From assembly GCF_001305965.1 (NCBI RefSeq), contig NZ_JXQC01000003.1:3329361-3393360 (forward strand): DNA of 64,000 nucleotides, read 5' to 3'. The DNA comes from Erythrobacter sp. SG61-1L. Lineage in GTDB: Bacteria; Pseudomonadota; Alphaproteobacteria; Sphingomonadales; Sphingomonadaceae. Below, piece after piece: positions 1 to 7,805 of this stretch. Every line of letters begins with the position of its first letter. Within the stretch, counting starts at the first letter, position 1. The notes beneath the pieces were generated by a model. It was not told the origin of the DNA. It did not search any database and saw nothing but the letters and a program-made list of their open reading frames with translations. A program made the position numbers and the translations under genes.

Positions 1-1
1 A

Positions 2-520
2 GATGGGGCGCGCGTTGCCGTCAATGTCTCGCCCGGTCAGCTGGGGCAGGGCACCATTGCGAGCTCTATCCTCTCCATCCTGGTCCAGACCGGGCTGACA
101 CCGGACCGGCTCGAAGTCGAGATCACCGAGACGGCCTTGCTTAACGAGGAAGCCAATGGCGTGGGCGATCTGCGGCAGTTGCGCGCGATGGGCGTGCGAG
201 TGGCGCTGGACGATTTCGGCACTGGCTATTCTTCGCTGGCCCATCTGCGGGCCTTTCCTTTCGACAAGATCAAGATCGACGGTTCCTTCGTTCGCGATGC
301 ACTGAATCGCCCCGATTGCGCGGCCGTGGTGGGTGCCGTGGCCGATCTCGGCCGCCGTCTGGGTGTTACGACCGTGGCGGAAGGCGTGGAGACGGAAGAG
401 CATCTCAAGCTGGTGACGCGCGAAGGCTGCGTGGAAGTGCAGGGGCACTATTTCGGCACGGCGGAACCGGCCAAGCGCGACTGGAAAGAGGTTTCCGCAC
501 TGGCTGCCAACGCGGCCTGA
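2..520 (+). CDS. EAL-domain cyclic-di-GMP phosphodiesterase, C-terminal part (5' end outside window)
   Basis: The frame is open from base 2 and ends at a TGA at 520, so only about 172 C-terminal residues are present. They match the second half of an EAL domain: NVSP near the start, then ITET, the DDFGTGYSSL loop with its metal-binding Asp pair, KIDGSFV with the catalytic Lys, and AEGVET near the end. EAL domains hydrolyse cyclic-di-GMP to pGpG. The visible residues argue for an active enzyme, but the EAL signature itself and any N-terminal sensor, PAS or GGDEF domains are upstream of the window, so domain composition cannot be judged. The protein ends about 35 residues after AEGVET, as is normal for a C-terminal EAL domain. 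Confidence 0.93.
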   Translation, partial: DGARVAVNVSPGQLGQGTIASSILSILVQTGLTPDRLEVEITETALLNEEANGVGDLRQLRAMGVRVALDDFGTGYSSLAHLRAFPFDKIKIDGSFVRDALNRPDCAAVVGAVADLGRRLGVTTVAEGVETEEHLKLVTREGCVEVQGHYFGTAEPAKRDWKEVSALAANAA

Positions 521-627
521 CATCGCCCCTTGCGCGGGGCGCAATTCTTCCTGCATTTCAGGCATCTTCCATTGACGGGCGGTTGCATCATCGCCCAATC
601 TCCCGGGAAAAGATCCAGGGAGCCACG

Positions 628-2139
628 ATGCCTTCGAAAATCGCCATTGCCGCCAGCCTGGCCCTATGCACAGGGCTTGTCTCGAGCTGCGCCCCCACGG
701 GCGAAGCCAATTCCACCCTTGCCTATGCGCAGGATCGCGCCCGTTGCGAGGCCGCTTCGGCGCTGGGTTCGCTGGGTGCGACAGCCAAGGCGAGCTGGGT
801 GGAGGCCGATGGCGGCCTGCCTGCCTTCTGCGAAGTGACTGCCGTGCTTTCGCCCGAGCGGGGCTCCGAGATCGGCGTGGTCTATCGCCTGCCGGTGGGG
901 TGGAACGGCAAGATGCTGGGCCTGGGCGGCGGTGGCTGGGCGGGCAACATCACGCTCGATGCCGCAAAGCCGGGGCTGACGGCAGGCTATGCCACGGCGC
1001 AGACCGATGGCGGCCATGCCAGCACGACGCCGTTCGAGAACCCCTGGGTGGTCGATCCGGTAAAGGCCAAGGATTTCTCTTGGCGGGCGATCCATGAAAT
1101 GACTGTGGCGGGCAAGGCGCTGGTCGCGGCCTATTATGGCAAGGGGCTGGACCGGTCCTATTTCCATGGCTGCTCCACCGGTGGGCGGATGGCGCTGATG
1201 GAAGCACAGCGTTTCCCGAACGATTACGATGCCATCATCTCTCAGGCGCCTGTCTACACCTTGCAGGTCCAGACCAGCGCGGTGCTGCGCAACAATCTGT
1301 TTGCCCAGCCCGGCGCGGCGCTTGGCGCGGAAGGCGCGAAGCTGGTGAGCGATGCGGTGCTCAAGTCCTGCGACGCGAAGGACGGGGTGGCCGATGGCGT
1401 GATCGCCGATCCGCGCGCCTGCCATTGGAACCCGCAGGAACTGCTGTGCAAGCCCGGCGCCACGGGGGGCTGCCTTACCCAGCCGCAGGTCAATGCGCTG
1501 CAGGTCGCCTATGACGGCGTGCGTGCTGCAGATGGCACATTCGCACAGCTTCCCCTCAGCAAGGGCGGCGAGGCCGGATGGGCCGCGTTCGTGGCCATCA
1601 ATGGAGACCGCAAGGAATTTTCCAATGGCGGCGGCACGGGCGGGCTGGTGCCGGTGCTGTGGCCAGGCAAGCAGGTGGACCTCAATTCGCTCACTCCCGC
1701 ACAGGTGGTGGAAGGCCGGGCAAGCGCCTTTGCGAAGATGTATGAAGCGGGCGATCCCAATCTGGCGCCCTTCTTCGCGCGTGGGGGCAAGCTGCTGATG
1801 TGGCATGGCGAAAGCGATCCTGGGCCGAGCCCGGTGGGCACGATCGATTATGTCGAGGCAGTGAAGCGCACCGATCCGGCAGGCGCGGCAAATGGCTTGC
1901 AGATGTTCCTCGCGCCGGGCGTCGGCCATTGCGCCGGCGGGCCGGGTGCCGATCAGGTGGATGTGCTGGGTGCGCTCGACAGCTGGGTGAGCGGCGGCAA
2001 GGCGCCGGAAACGCTGGTGGCGAAGAAGGCCGATGGGGCGATGGTCCGCCCGCTCTGCGCATGGCCCAAGGTGGCGCATTATGCGGGCAGCGGGGATGTG
2101 AACGATCCGAAGAACTATCGCTGCGTCGCGCGCGACTGA
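628..2139 (+). CDS. Tannase/feruloyl esterase family lipoprotein
   Basis: A 503-residue alpha/beta hydrolase of the tannase/feruloyl esterase family (PF07519 type), which cleaves esters of hydroxycinnamic or gallic acids. An AGGGAG ribosome site precedes the ATG at 628. Residues 1-20 form a lipoprotein signal with Cys21 in an LVSSC lipobox, so it is probably anchored in the outer membrane or periplasm. The family's CS-D-HC arrangement is visible: Cys182-Ser183 in GCSTGG as nucleophile, an Asp in HGESDPG, and His434-Cys435 in GVGHC, the two cysteines being placed to form the disulfide that links Ser and His. An earlier in-frame start would add about 100 residues over the end of the EAL gene and is unlikely. 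The GST-like gene follows after 16 bases and is probably co-transcribed. The actual ester substrate cannot be read from sequence. Confidence 0.9.
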   Translation: MPSKIAIAASLALCTGLVSSCAPTGEANSTLAYAQDRARCEAASALGSLGATAKASWVEADGGLPAFCEVTAVLSPERGSEIGVVYRLPVGWNGKMLGLGGGGWAGNITLDAAKPGLTAGYATAQTDGGHASTTPFENPWVVDPVKAKDFSWRAIHEMTVAGKALVAAYYGKGLDRSYFHGCSTGGRMALMEAQRFPNDYDAIISQAPVYTLQVQTSAVLRNNLFAQPGAALGAEGAKLVSDAVLKSCDAKDGVADGVIADPRACHWNPQELLCKPGATGGCLTQPQVNALQVAYDGVRAADGTFAQLPLSKGGEAGWAAFVAINGDRKEFSNGGGTGGLVPVLWPGKQVDLNSLTPAQVVEGRASAFAKMYEAGDPNLAPFFARGGKLLMWHGESDPGPSPVGTIDYVEAVKRTDPAGAANGLQMFLAPGVGHCAGGPGADQVDVLGALDSWVSGGKAPETLVAKKADGAMVRPLCAWPKVAHYAGSGDVNDPKNYRCVARD

Positions 2140-2155
2140 CGGAAGGAAGGCCTGA

Positions 2156-3133
2156 ATGTCGGGGATGGTGAACGGCCGCTGGGTCACGTCGATGCCTGCG
2201 TCCGAGGAGATCGAGGGCGGCCGCTTCGTGCGGATGGACAGCCTGTTCCGCCACGCCATCTCCGCCGATCCCGATGCGGAATTTCCGGCGGAGGCCGGGC
2301 GCTATCATCTGTGGGTCGCCTGGGGATGCCCCTGGGCGGCGCGCGCGCTGGCGGTGCGGGCACTGAAGGGGCTGACCGATCTGATCCCGGCCTATTTTGC
2401 CCTGTCGGCCTTCGATGGCGAAGGCTGGACCTATGACGAAGGGCCGGAAGGCAAGGTGCCGGAAACCTATCCGCTGCACCGCGTCTACAGCCGCGCCGTG
2501 CCGGATTACACCGGCAAGGTGACGGTGCCGACCCTGTGGGATTCGAAGACCGGGCGGATCGTGAACAATGAAAGTTCCGAGATCATCCGCATGTTCAACT
2601 CGGCTTTCGACGGGATCACCGGCAACCGGCTCGACCTCTATCCCGAGGATCTGCGGCCCGAGATCGACCGCTGGAACGATTATATCTATCCCCGCGTGAA
2701 CAATGGCGTCTACCGCTCGGGCTTCGCCACGTCGCAGGAAGCCTATGACGAGGCAGCGACCGAATTGTTCGCCGCGCTGGATGTGCTGGACGAACATCTC
2801 GCCGCCAACCGCTATCTGGCGGGCGACACGTGCACCGAGGCGGACTGGCGGCTGTTCGCCACGCTGGTGCGGTTCGACATCGGTTATTACGGCGCCTTCA
2901 AATGCAATCTGCGCCGGATCGAGGACTATCCGCAGCTCTCCAATTATCTGCGGGAGCTGTATCAGTGGCCCGGCATTGCCGAGACGGTGTGGCTCGATCG
3001 GATCAAGGCCGATTATTACGGCCTCGCCAATGTGAACCCCAGCCGGATCATTCCCATCGGGCCGAAAGTGGACTTGACCCGGCCGCATGACCGGGGGCGG
3101 CTTGCGGGCAGGGGGATCAGGGAGAAGGGGTGA
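2156..3133 (+). CDS. Glutathionyl-hydroquinone reductase (Xi-class GST, PcpF/YqjG/ECM4-like)
   Basis: A 325-residue protein matching Xi-class glutathione transferases, which remove glutathione from glutathionyl-hydroquinones by thiol exchange. The thioredoxin-fold N-terminal half carries the diagnostic C-P-W-A at residues 58-61 (WGCPWAARA), with Cys58 as the catalytic thiol. It also has NNESSEI, the usual glutathione-contact loop of this class, around residue 140. The C-terminal helical domain is full length. A GGAAGGAAGG ribosome site lies 5 bases before the ATG. In sphingomonads such enzymes repair GSH-quinone adducts formed during chloroaromatic or hydroquinone catabolism. The adjacency to the esterase suggests aromatic substrates, but these proteins are also widespread housekeeping enzymes. 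Confidence 0.9.
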   Translation: MSGMVNGRWVTSMPASEEIEGGRFVRMDSLFRHAISADPDAEFPAEAGRYHLWVAWGCPWAARALAVRALKGLTDLIPAYFALSAFDGEGWTYDEGPEGKVPETYPLHRVYSRAVPDYTGKVTVPTLWDSKTGRIVNNESSEIIRMFNSAFDGITGNRLDLYPEDLRPEIDRWNDYIYPRVNNGVYRSGFATSQEAYDEAATELFAALDVLDEHLAANRYLAGDTCTEADWRLFATLVRFDIGYYGAFKCNLRRIEDYPQLSNYLRELYQWPGIAETVWLDRIKADYYGLANVNPSRIIPIGPKVDLTRPHDRGRLAGRGIREKG

Positions 3134-3184
3134 GGGGTGGGTTAGCCCAACCTCCTGACCTCCGAGCCCTCCAATCTCCGTTTG

Positions 3185-3283
3185 TCCTGAGCTTGTCGAA
3201 GGACACGCGGAACATTGGCCCCATTGCAATGGTTGAGAGCACCCAGTCCAAAAATCGGCGCGTGTCCTTCGACAAGCTCAGGA
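3185..3283. repeat. Interspersed inverted repeat, TCCTGAGCTTGTCGAAGGA type
   Basis: Two 23-base arms, 3185-3207 and 3261-3283, are perfect reverse complements separated by 53 bases. The arm core TCCTGAGCTTGTCGAAGGA is, from memory, a common intergenic repeat of sphingomonad genomes. It follows the stop of the GST gene and contains no gene. It could fold into a long hairpin in the transcript and act as a 3' end or decay barrier. Confidence 0.85.
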
Positions 3284-3320
3284 TGAGCGGGTGTTGTGTG
3301 ATTGGGCACTCCCCCTAATT

Positions 3321-3390
3321 CGTCATTCCCGCGCAGGCGGGGATCCAGTTCGACGGTTGCCGCTGGATCCCCGCCTGCGCGGGGATGACG
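3321..3390. repeat. Interspersed REP-like inverted repeat, CGTCATTCCCGCGCAGGCGG type
   Basis: Arms of 28 bases at 3321-3348 and 3363-3390 are reverse complements at 27 of 28 positions, with a 14-base loop. This is the familiar 'CGTCATTCCCGCGCAGGCGG ... CTGGATCC' element of alphaproteobacterial and other proteobacterial intergenic regions. It lies between convergent genes (the GST gene and the alcohol dehydrogenase at 3430) and may serve as a transcript end for both. No coding function is seen in 3134-3429. Confidence 0.87.
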
Positions 3391-3429
3391 AGTGTGGGTT
3401 GGGATCGCCCCCTTGTGCTTGCGCGCCCC

Positions 3430-4431
3430 TCAAGGCGCGATCAGCACCTTGCACTGGTTGGTGCGCTTCTTCAGGCTTTCGAACACGTCGGGCGTATCGC
3501 CCAGCGTGATCGTGTCGGTCACCAGCAGGCGCGGTTCCATGGCGCCCTGGTGCAGGGCGTCAAGCGCGGCTTCGTATTCCTGCCGGGTGAAGAAGGCGCT
3601 GGTGATGAGCCGTACCTGCTTGGACAGCATGGCGAAAGTGTTCAGCGTATCGGGCCGGGTGCACAGGCCCAGCAGCACGATTGTGCCATCGTTGCGCACC
3701 TGGCTGACGCCCTGCTGGATCAGGCCGGGAATGCCCACGCATTCGAACACCACATCCGCCTTGCCACCCAGTGCCCGTTCCGCCCCGCCGATGGGGTCTT
3801 CCGGATCGACCACGAATATATCCGCGCCCATGTCCAGCGCGCGATCCTGCTGGTGGGTGGCGATGTCCTGCACGGCCACTTTCGCCGCGCCGTAACGCTT
3901 GGCCCAGAAGGCGACGGCCAGCCCGATGGGGCCTGCGCCCAGCACCAGCACACGGTCGCCCGTCTGCATGCCGGACAGGTTCACCCCGTGCAGCGCCACG
4001 GCCAGCGGTTCCACAATGGCGCCATCCGCCAGCGACAGGTCGCCGGGCAGTTTCACGCATTGGTTGGGCCGGGTCACGGCATATTCGGCATAACCGCCGC
4101 CCTGCAGGCCGAAGTTCTCGCACCATTGCACGGTGCCCTTGCGGCAATGTTCGCACTGGCCGCAGCTCTTGAGCGGGATGACGGAGACGAGATCGCCCGT
4201 CTTCAGCCCCTGCGTTCCGGAACCCAGCGCCACCACTTCGCCCGCGAATTCATGGCCCAGCACGTCGCCATGCTGGCAGCCATAGGCGGCATCTTCCGTC
4301 ATGTGCAGATCGCTGCCGCAAATGCCGCAGCGGCCAACCTTGACCACAACGTCGCCCGCGCCCGGCGTGGGATCGGCAATGGTTTCGAAGGCAAGCGGGG
4401 TATGAAGCCCCTGAAAAGTTACGGCTCTCAT
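3430..4431 (-). CDS. Zinc-dependent alcohol dehydrogenase, MDR family (sorbitol/butanediol dehydrogenase-like)
   Basis: A 333-residue medium-chain dehydrogenase oxidising an alcohol with NAD(P)+. Catalytic zinc ligands are recognisable as Cys38 (CGICGSD), His60-Glu61 (LGHE) and Glu141. The structural zinc site is Cys90, Cys93, Cys96 and Cys104, and the dinucleotide-binding loop is GAGPIG at 165-170. Similarity is to sorbitol/threonine/butanediol dehydrogenases rather than to the aryl-alcohol group of its neighbour. It is the last gene of a leftward set (TonB receptor, two cupins, SDR, aryl-alcohol dehydrogenase, this gene), separated from the preceding dehydrogenase by 108 bases that hold a repeat. 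It may therefore be transcribed with the set, or partly insulated from it. Substrate unknown. Confidence 0.9.
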   Translation of the reverse strand: MRAVTFQGLHTPLAFETIADPTPGAGDVVVKVGRCGICGSDLHMTEDAAYGCQHGDVLGHEFAGEVVALGSGTQGLKTGDLVSVIPLKSCGQCEHCRKGTVQWCENFGLQGGGYAEYAVTRPNQCVKLPGDLSLADGAIVEPLAVALHGVNLSGMQTGDRVLVLGAGPIGLAVAFWAKRYGAAKVAVQDIATHQQDRALDMGADIFVVDPEDPIGGAERALGGKADVVFECVGIPGLIQQGVSQVRNDGTIVLLGLCTRPDTLNTFAMLSKQVRLITSAFFTRQEYEAALDALHQGAMEPRLLVTDTITLGDTPDVFESLKKRTNQCKVLIAP

Positions 4432-4464
4432 TTCTGCATCCTCATTCGCATCGCGAGCGGAGCG

Positions 4465-4503
4465 CGGCGATCCGGGGCAGTGCTGGGCTGCCCTGGATCG
4501 CCG
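4465..4503. repeat. Degenerate REP-like inverted repeat between two dehydrogenase genes
   Basis: CGGCGATCCGGGGCAG at 4465-4480 and CTGCCCTGGATCGCCG at 4488-4503 pair at 15 of 16 positions around a 7-base loop. Weaker complementarity (CATCGCGAG / CTCGCGATG) extends outwards. It is a different family from the two repeats at 3.2-3.4 kb. It fills the gap between co-directional dehydrogenase genes, where it may attenuate or protect the mRNA. Confidence 0.65.
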
Positions 4504-4539
4504 CGGGCCTGCGGCTCTCGCGATGACGATTTTCCAATG

Positions 4540-5658
4540 TTACTCGGCCGAAATCTTCAGCACCGGCTTCACCACCTTGCCGCTTTCGCTGGCGTGGATC
4601 GCTTCGTTGATTTCGCTGAAGTCGAAATAGCCGATCAACTTGTCGAACGGGAAACGCCCGGCCAGATGGTGCTCGATCAGTTCGGGCAGGAAAGTGACCA
4701 GATCGCTGTCGCCGCCCAGAATGCCCATCACCCGGCGCCCGCCGCCCATGAAAGCGGATTCGTTGAAGGTCAGGTTGTCGGCTGGATCGCTGGCGCCCAC
4801 GATGCCGCAGATGCCCATCGGTGCCAGCAGGTTCCAGGCCTGTTCGATCAGGCTGTTGATGCCGGTGGTATCGAACACATAGCCAAGGCCCTGCGGCACC
4901 AGTTCGCGGATCTTGCCGAAAGCGTCGTCGCGCCCGTTGAAGGCATGGGTTGCGCCCAGTTCCTTGGCCAGGGCCAGGCGTTCGTCATTCACGTCCACCG
5001 CGATGATCGGGTTCGCACCCGCGATCTTGGCGGCCATGATCGCGGCCATGCCCACGGTGCCCGCACCGAACACGGCAATCGGCATGCCTTCGCGTACCTT
5101 CATGGCGCGCAGCACGGCGCCCGCGCCGGTCATCAGCCCGCAGCCGATGGGGGCCAGCCGGTCCAGCGGAAGGGAGGCGGCGCTTTCCGGCACTTTCACT
5201 ACATTGCGCTGATGCGCGATGGCATGAGTGGCAAAGCTGGACTGGCCGAAGAAGTTCGCATTCATCGGCTGCCCGTCCATGAACATGGTGGGCGTGCCGT
5301 CAGGGCGCACGCCCGACCAGTTTTCCGGGAAGAAATTATAGCAATAGGTGGGCGCCTGCACGTCGCAGCTGGGGCAATGGCCGCAGCTGTTGAAGCTCAT
5401 CACCACACGGTCGCCGGGCTTCGCGACGGTAACGCCGCTGCCCACGTCTTCCACGATGCCCGCGCCTTCATGGCCCAGCACCACCGGCAGGGGGACCGGC
5501 AGTTGTTCGTCACGCACCGCCATGTCGGTGTGGCACACACCGCAGGCGACGATGCGGATGCGCAGCTCGTCAGGGCGAAGATCGTCAAGCGTGACGTCCT
5601 CGATCGTGAAGGGAACGGAATTGCCGCGGCAGATGGCCGCCTGTGCCTGGGTAGTCAT
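4540..5658 (-). CDS. NAD(P)-dependent aryl-alcohol dehydrogenase (zinc MDR, XylB/AreB-like)
   Basis: A 372-residue zinc dehydrogenase whose layout fits the benzyl/aryl-alcohol dehydrogenase group, oxidising an aromatic or allylic alcohol to the aldehyde. Catalytic zinc ligands are Cys42-His43 (GVCHTD) and His63-Glu64 (LGHEGAG). Structural zinc ligands are Cys92, Cys95, Cys98 and Cys106. The nucleotide-binding loop is FGAGTVG. The ATG at 5658 is preceded by GAGAGGAC; a longer in-frame reading into the SDR gene exists but would overlap it by hundreds of bases and is rejected. It follows the SDR gene by 47 bases in the same direction, which supports an operon. Assignment to aryl alcohols is by family resemblance only. 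Confidence 0.9.
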   Translation of the reverse strand: MTTQAQAAICRGNSVPFTIEDVTLDDLRPDELRIRIVACGVCHTDMAVRDEQLPVPLPVVLGHEGAGIVEDVGSGVTVAKPGDRVVMSFNSCGHCPSCDVQAPTYCYNFFPENWSGVRPDGTPTMFMDGQPMNANFFGQSSFATHAIAHQRNVVKVPESAASLPLDRLAPIGCGLMTGAGAVLRAMKVREGMPIAVFGAGTVGMAAIMAAKIAGANPIIAVDVNDERLALAKELGATHAFNGRDDAFGKIRELVPQGLGYVFDTTGINSLIEQAWNLLAPMGICGIVGASDPADNLTFNESAFMGGGRRVMGILGGDSDLVTFLPELIEHHLAGRFPFDKLIGYFDFSEINEAIHASESGKVVKPVLKISAE

Positions 5659-5705
5659 GTTAGTCCTCTCATTCGCGCCGGGACCGCTCCACCCCTTCCC
5701 ACCGC

Positions 5706-6557
5706 TCAATCGTTGAGCGGCTTGATCGGGCCCAGCTGCATGCCGCCATCGATCATTACATGGCTGCCCGTCATGTAGCTCCCGGCATCGGATGCAAGCA
5801 ACAGCGCAAGCGGCTTGATCTGGTAAGTTTCCGCCATCCGGCCCAGCGGGCACAATTCGTCCCACGCCTTCTTGGCCGCGGGGTTCTTCTTCACCCAGCC
5901 ATCGCCGATATTGGTGACGAAGGGGCCGGGCGCGATGGCGTTCACGCGGATGCCATAGGCCGCCAGTTCGAAGGCAGCATGGCGCATGAAGTGCTTCACG
6001 CCCGCCTTGGCCGCCATATAGGGCACGCCCACGATCGCCTCGTTCACTTCGGCCGCATTGGAACTGGTGATGACGATCGATCCGCCCCGGCGGCCCGAAA
6101 GCGCCTCGTTCTGCTTCATTACCCGCGCTGCTTCGCGCACGGTGTGGAACACGCCGTTGAGGTTGATTCCGATGGATTTGTACCACCGCTCCGGCTCGTA
6201 GACGTCGATCTGGCCATCGGGATTGCGCTTGCCTTCGGGCGTCCAGAAGCCGTTGCCAACATCCAGCCCGGCATTGGCGAAGGCGATGTCGCAGCCATTA
6301 TAGGCGGCGGCGTGATCGTCGAATGCGGCGGCCACGTCTTCCAGCTTCGAAACGTCGCACTTCGCCGCGCGGGCTTCATAGCCTGCTTCGCGCAGGCGGG
6401 CGGCTTCGCGTTCGGCCGCTTCGCCGTCAATATCGGTCAGCGTCACGCGGGCGCCGGCTTCGGCCATGCATTCCGCATAGGCCAGGCCAATGCCGCTGGC
6501 AGCGCCGGTGACGAGGGCCGAGCGGCCGCGAATGTCGAACTGGTCGAGTGTCTTCAT
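5706..6557 (-). CDS. Short-chain dehydrogenase/reductase
   Basis: A classical SDR of 283 residues. The cofactor loop TGAASGIG is at 17-24, ANAG at 94-97, the catalytic Ser at 165/166, and Tyr180-x3-Lys184 (YMAAK). The acidic Asp after the second strand (TDID) suggests NAD(H) preference. A stretch of about 20 residues before the helix carrying the central Asn ([10 protein letters not shown]) is longer than in most SDRs and may shape the substrate pocket. The C-terminal IDGGMQLG motif is typical. It sits between the cupin genes and the aryl-alcohol dehydrogenase in one leftward set, so it probably oxidises or reduces a hydroxyl/keto intermediate of the same route. Confidence 0.92.
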   Translation of the reverse strand: MKTLDQFDIRGRSALVTGAASGIGLAYAECMAEAGARVTLTDIDGEAAEREAARLREAGYEARAAKCDVSKLEDVAAAFDDHAAAYNGCDIAFANAGLDVGNGFWTPEGKRNPDGQIDVYEPERWYKSIGINLNGVFHTVREAARVMKQNEALSGRRGGSIVITSSNAAEVNEAIVGVPYMAAKAGVKHFMRHAAFELAAYGIRVNAIAPGPFVTNIGDGWVKKNPAAKKAWDELCPLGRMAETYQIKPLALLLASDAGSYMTGSHVMIDGGMQLGPIKPLND

Positions 6558-6639
6558 GGATTATGCCCTCTCCCTGTCGCCATCCCGCACGGGCCTGTGC
6601 CTGCGCGGGCCATTGCCTGCGCGGGATTGACGAAAGAGC

Positions 6640-7179
6640 TTACAGATACAGCTTCGGATTGATCTCGATGCCCTGCTCTTTGCAGTAGGTTTCATAGTGG
6701 TTCATCATCCACCACACATCGACCGTTTCGATGAAATTGGCCTGTTCGTCATAGAATTCGATCGGGCCTTCCATCCAGCCGAACAGCTTGCAGCCTTCGG
6801 GATGCTCGGTAACCAGCGTGTGGCTTTCGCCGGGCACTTCCAGGATCAGGCCGCCGGGCGTGGCCACCCAGTCATATTCCAGATAGCGGACCGAACCTTC
6901 CAGGCAGACCATGGTGATGGTGCCGCGATGGAAATGCGTGCCGACCACGCCCGGGCCCTTCACCCACAGGATGTTGGAGAACAGGTTGCGGCGCACGTCG
7001 AAGGACAGGTGCTTGATCGCGGCCGTCTCGCCGAAAGGCACCCAGGGGCTGTCCGCATCGGTCTGCGCATCGATGTAACGGCCGCCGGGGCTGTAGCGCT
7101 CCACATAGGAACGGTAGTTGAAGGGAACGTCCACGATTTCCTTCTTCGTGGAAGGCGGCGCTTTCATCTGGGTTGCCAT
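6640..7179 (-). CDS. Cupin, 2,4'-dihydroxyacetophenone dioxygenase family (copy 1)
   Basis: A 179-residue single-domain cupin resembling 2,4'-dihydroxyacetophenone dioxygenase (DAD), an iron enzyme that splits the bond between a ketone carbon and a hydroxymethyl group to give an aryl acid and formate. Candidate metal ligands are His82 and His84 (THFH), Glu101 (YLEYDW) and His120 (GESHTLV), a spacing that matches the DAD family as I recall it. ATG at 7179 is preceded by GAGAGGA. The gene lies 29 bases after a second cupin of the same family and 82 bases before the SDR gene. Function as a C-C cleaving dioxygenase is a family inference; related ChrR-like cupins have other roles. Confidence 0.82.
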   Translation of the reverse strand: MATQMKAPPSTKKEIVDVPFNYRSYVERYSPGGRYIDAQTDADSPWVPFGETAAIKHLSFDVRRNLFSNILWVKGPGVVGTHFHRGTITMVCLEGSVRYLEYDWVATPGGLILEVPGESHTLVTEHPEGCKLFGWMEGPIEFYDEQANFIETVDVWWMMNHYETYCKEQGIEINPKLYL

Positions 7180-7208
7180 GTCAGTTTTCCTCTCGATCTT
7201 TTGGGGGC

Positions 7209-7742
7209 TCAGCGGATCAGGCTGTCGAGGTAATCGGCTGGAATGCCGACCTTTTCGTAATGGGCGCGGGCATCGCGCATGTAATCGAACACGTCGTAAT
7301 GGCCGATGGTGTTGCCATCCTCGTCCAGCCACATCAGCGGGCCGGAAACGACGAAGAACACGCGCATCGGATCGGGATGGTCATAGGCCACCAGAGTGTG
7401 GCTCTCGCCCGGCGTTTCGTAGATGAAATCGCCTGCCGTGGCAGTCCAGCTATGTTCCAGATAACCCCACTTGCCGCTGATCGTGTAGGCCCAGATCGGC
7501 TGGGGGTGATAGTGGCGGTTCACCAGGCCCGGCCCGCTGGAATAGAGCACATCGGCCCACATGTTGCGGGTGGGGCTGATCCATACGGGCTTTGAGCTGA
7601 CCGTCTCGCTCATCGGCACCCAGTAACGCGGATCGCCCTCGGTGATTTTCGGCATGTAGGATTCGGGTGCCGCGCCCGGACGGAACGCCTCGGGGATCGG
7701 CTTGATATCTTTCCAGAATTCTGAGGTCGCGGCTTCTGCCAT
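7209..7742 (-). CDS. Cupin, 2,4'-dihydroxyacetophenone dioxygenase family (copy 2)
   Basis: A 177-residue cupin with the same ligand pattern as the next gene: His77 and His79 (NRHYH), Glu96 (YLEHSW) and His115 (GESHTLV). The ligand region is clearly related to copy 1, but the termini differ, so the two are diverged paralogues rather than a recent duplication. ATG 7742 is chosen because GGGAG lies 8 bases upstream; a TTG at 7757 would place that site inside the gene. Together the pair could form a mixed oligomer or act on successive intermediates. A hairpin terminator separates it from the TonB receptor upstream, so a promoter for the cupin-dehydrogenase set may lie within or near that 60-base gap. 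Confidence 0.82.
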   Translation of the reverse strand: MAEAATSEFWKDIKPIPEAFRPGAAPESYMPKITEGDPRYWVPMSETVSSKPVWISPTRNMWADVLYSSGPGLVNRHYHPQPIWAYTISGKWGYLEHSWTATAGDFIYETPGESHTLVAYDHPDPMRVFFVVSGPLMWLDEDGNTIGHYDVFDYMRDARAHYEKVGIPADYLDSLIR

Positions 7743-7764
7743 CTGTCCATCTCCCAAAATAGAA

Positions 7765-7786
7765 GGGGGCCACCATAGCGGCCCCC
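7765..7786 (-). terminator. Rho-independent terminator after the TonB-dependent receptor gene
   Basis: Seven perfect pairs (GGGGGCC / GGCCCCC) enclose an 8-base loop. On the minus strand the hairpin is followed by TTCTATTTT. It lies 20 bases beyond the receptor stop and ends 23 bases before the start of the next cupin gene, so it partly uncouples the receptor from the enzyme genes. Confidence 0.75.
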
Positions 7787-7805
7787 TCCAAATTCGTCGT
7801 GCGGC

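Noticed and set aside
664-2259. Long open frame antisense to the tannase-type gene
   Set aside because: High GC at third positions keeps the opposite strand open. The translation is rich in Arg, His, Pro and Ala and has no domain, while the plus strand has a full catalytic set.
3185-3390. Repeats at 3.2-3.4 kb as a CRISPR array
   Set aside because: There are only inverted pairs of two unrelated sequences, no direct repeats with regular spacers, and no cas genes.
3385-5778. Long plus-strand frame over the two alcohol dehydrogenase genes
   Set aside because: Composition is typical of a shadow frame (His/Ala/Arg-rich), it begins inside a repeat, and the minus strand encodes two complete zinc dehydrogenases.
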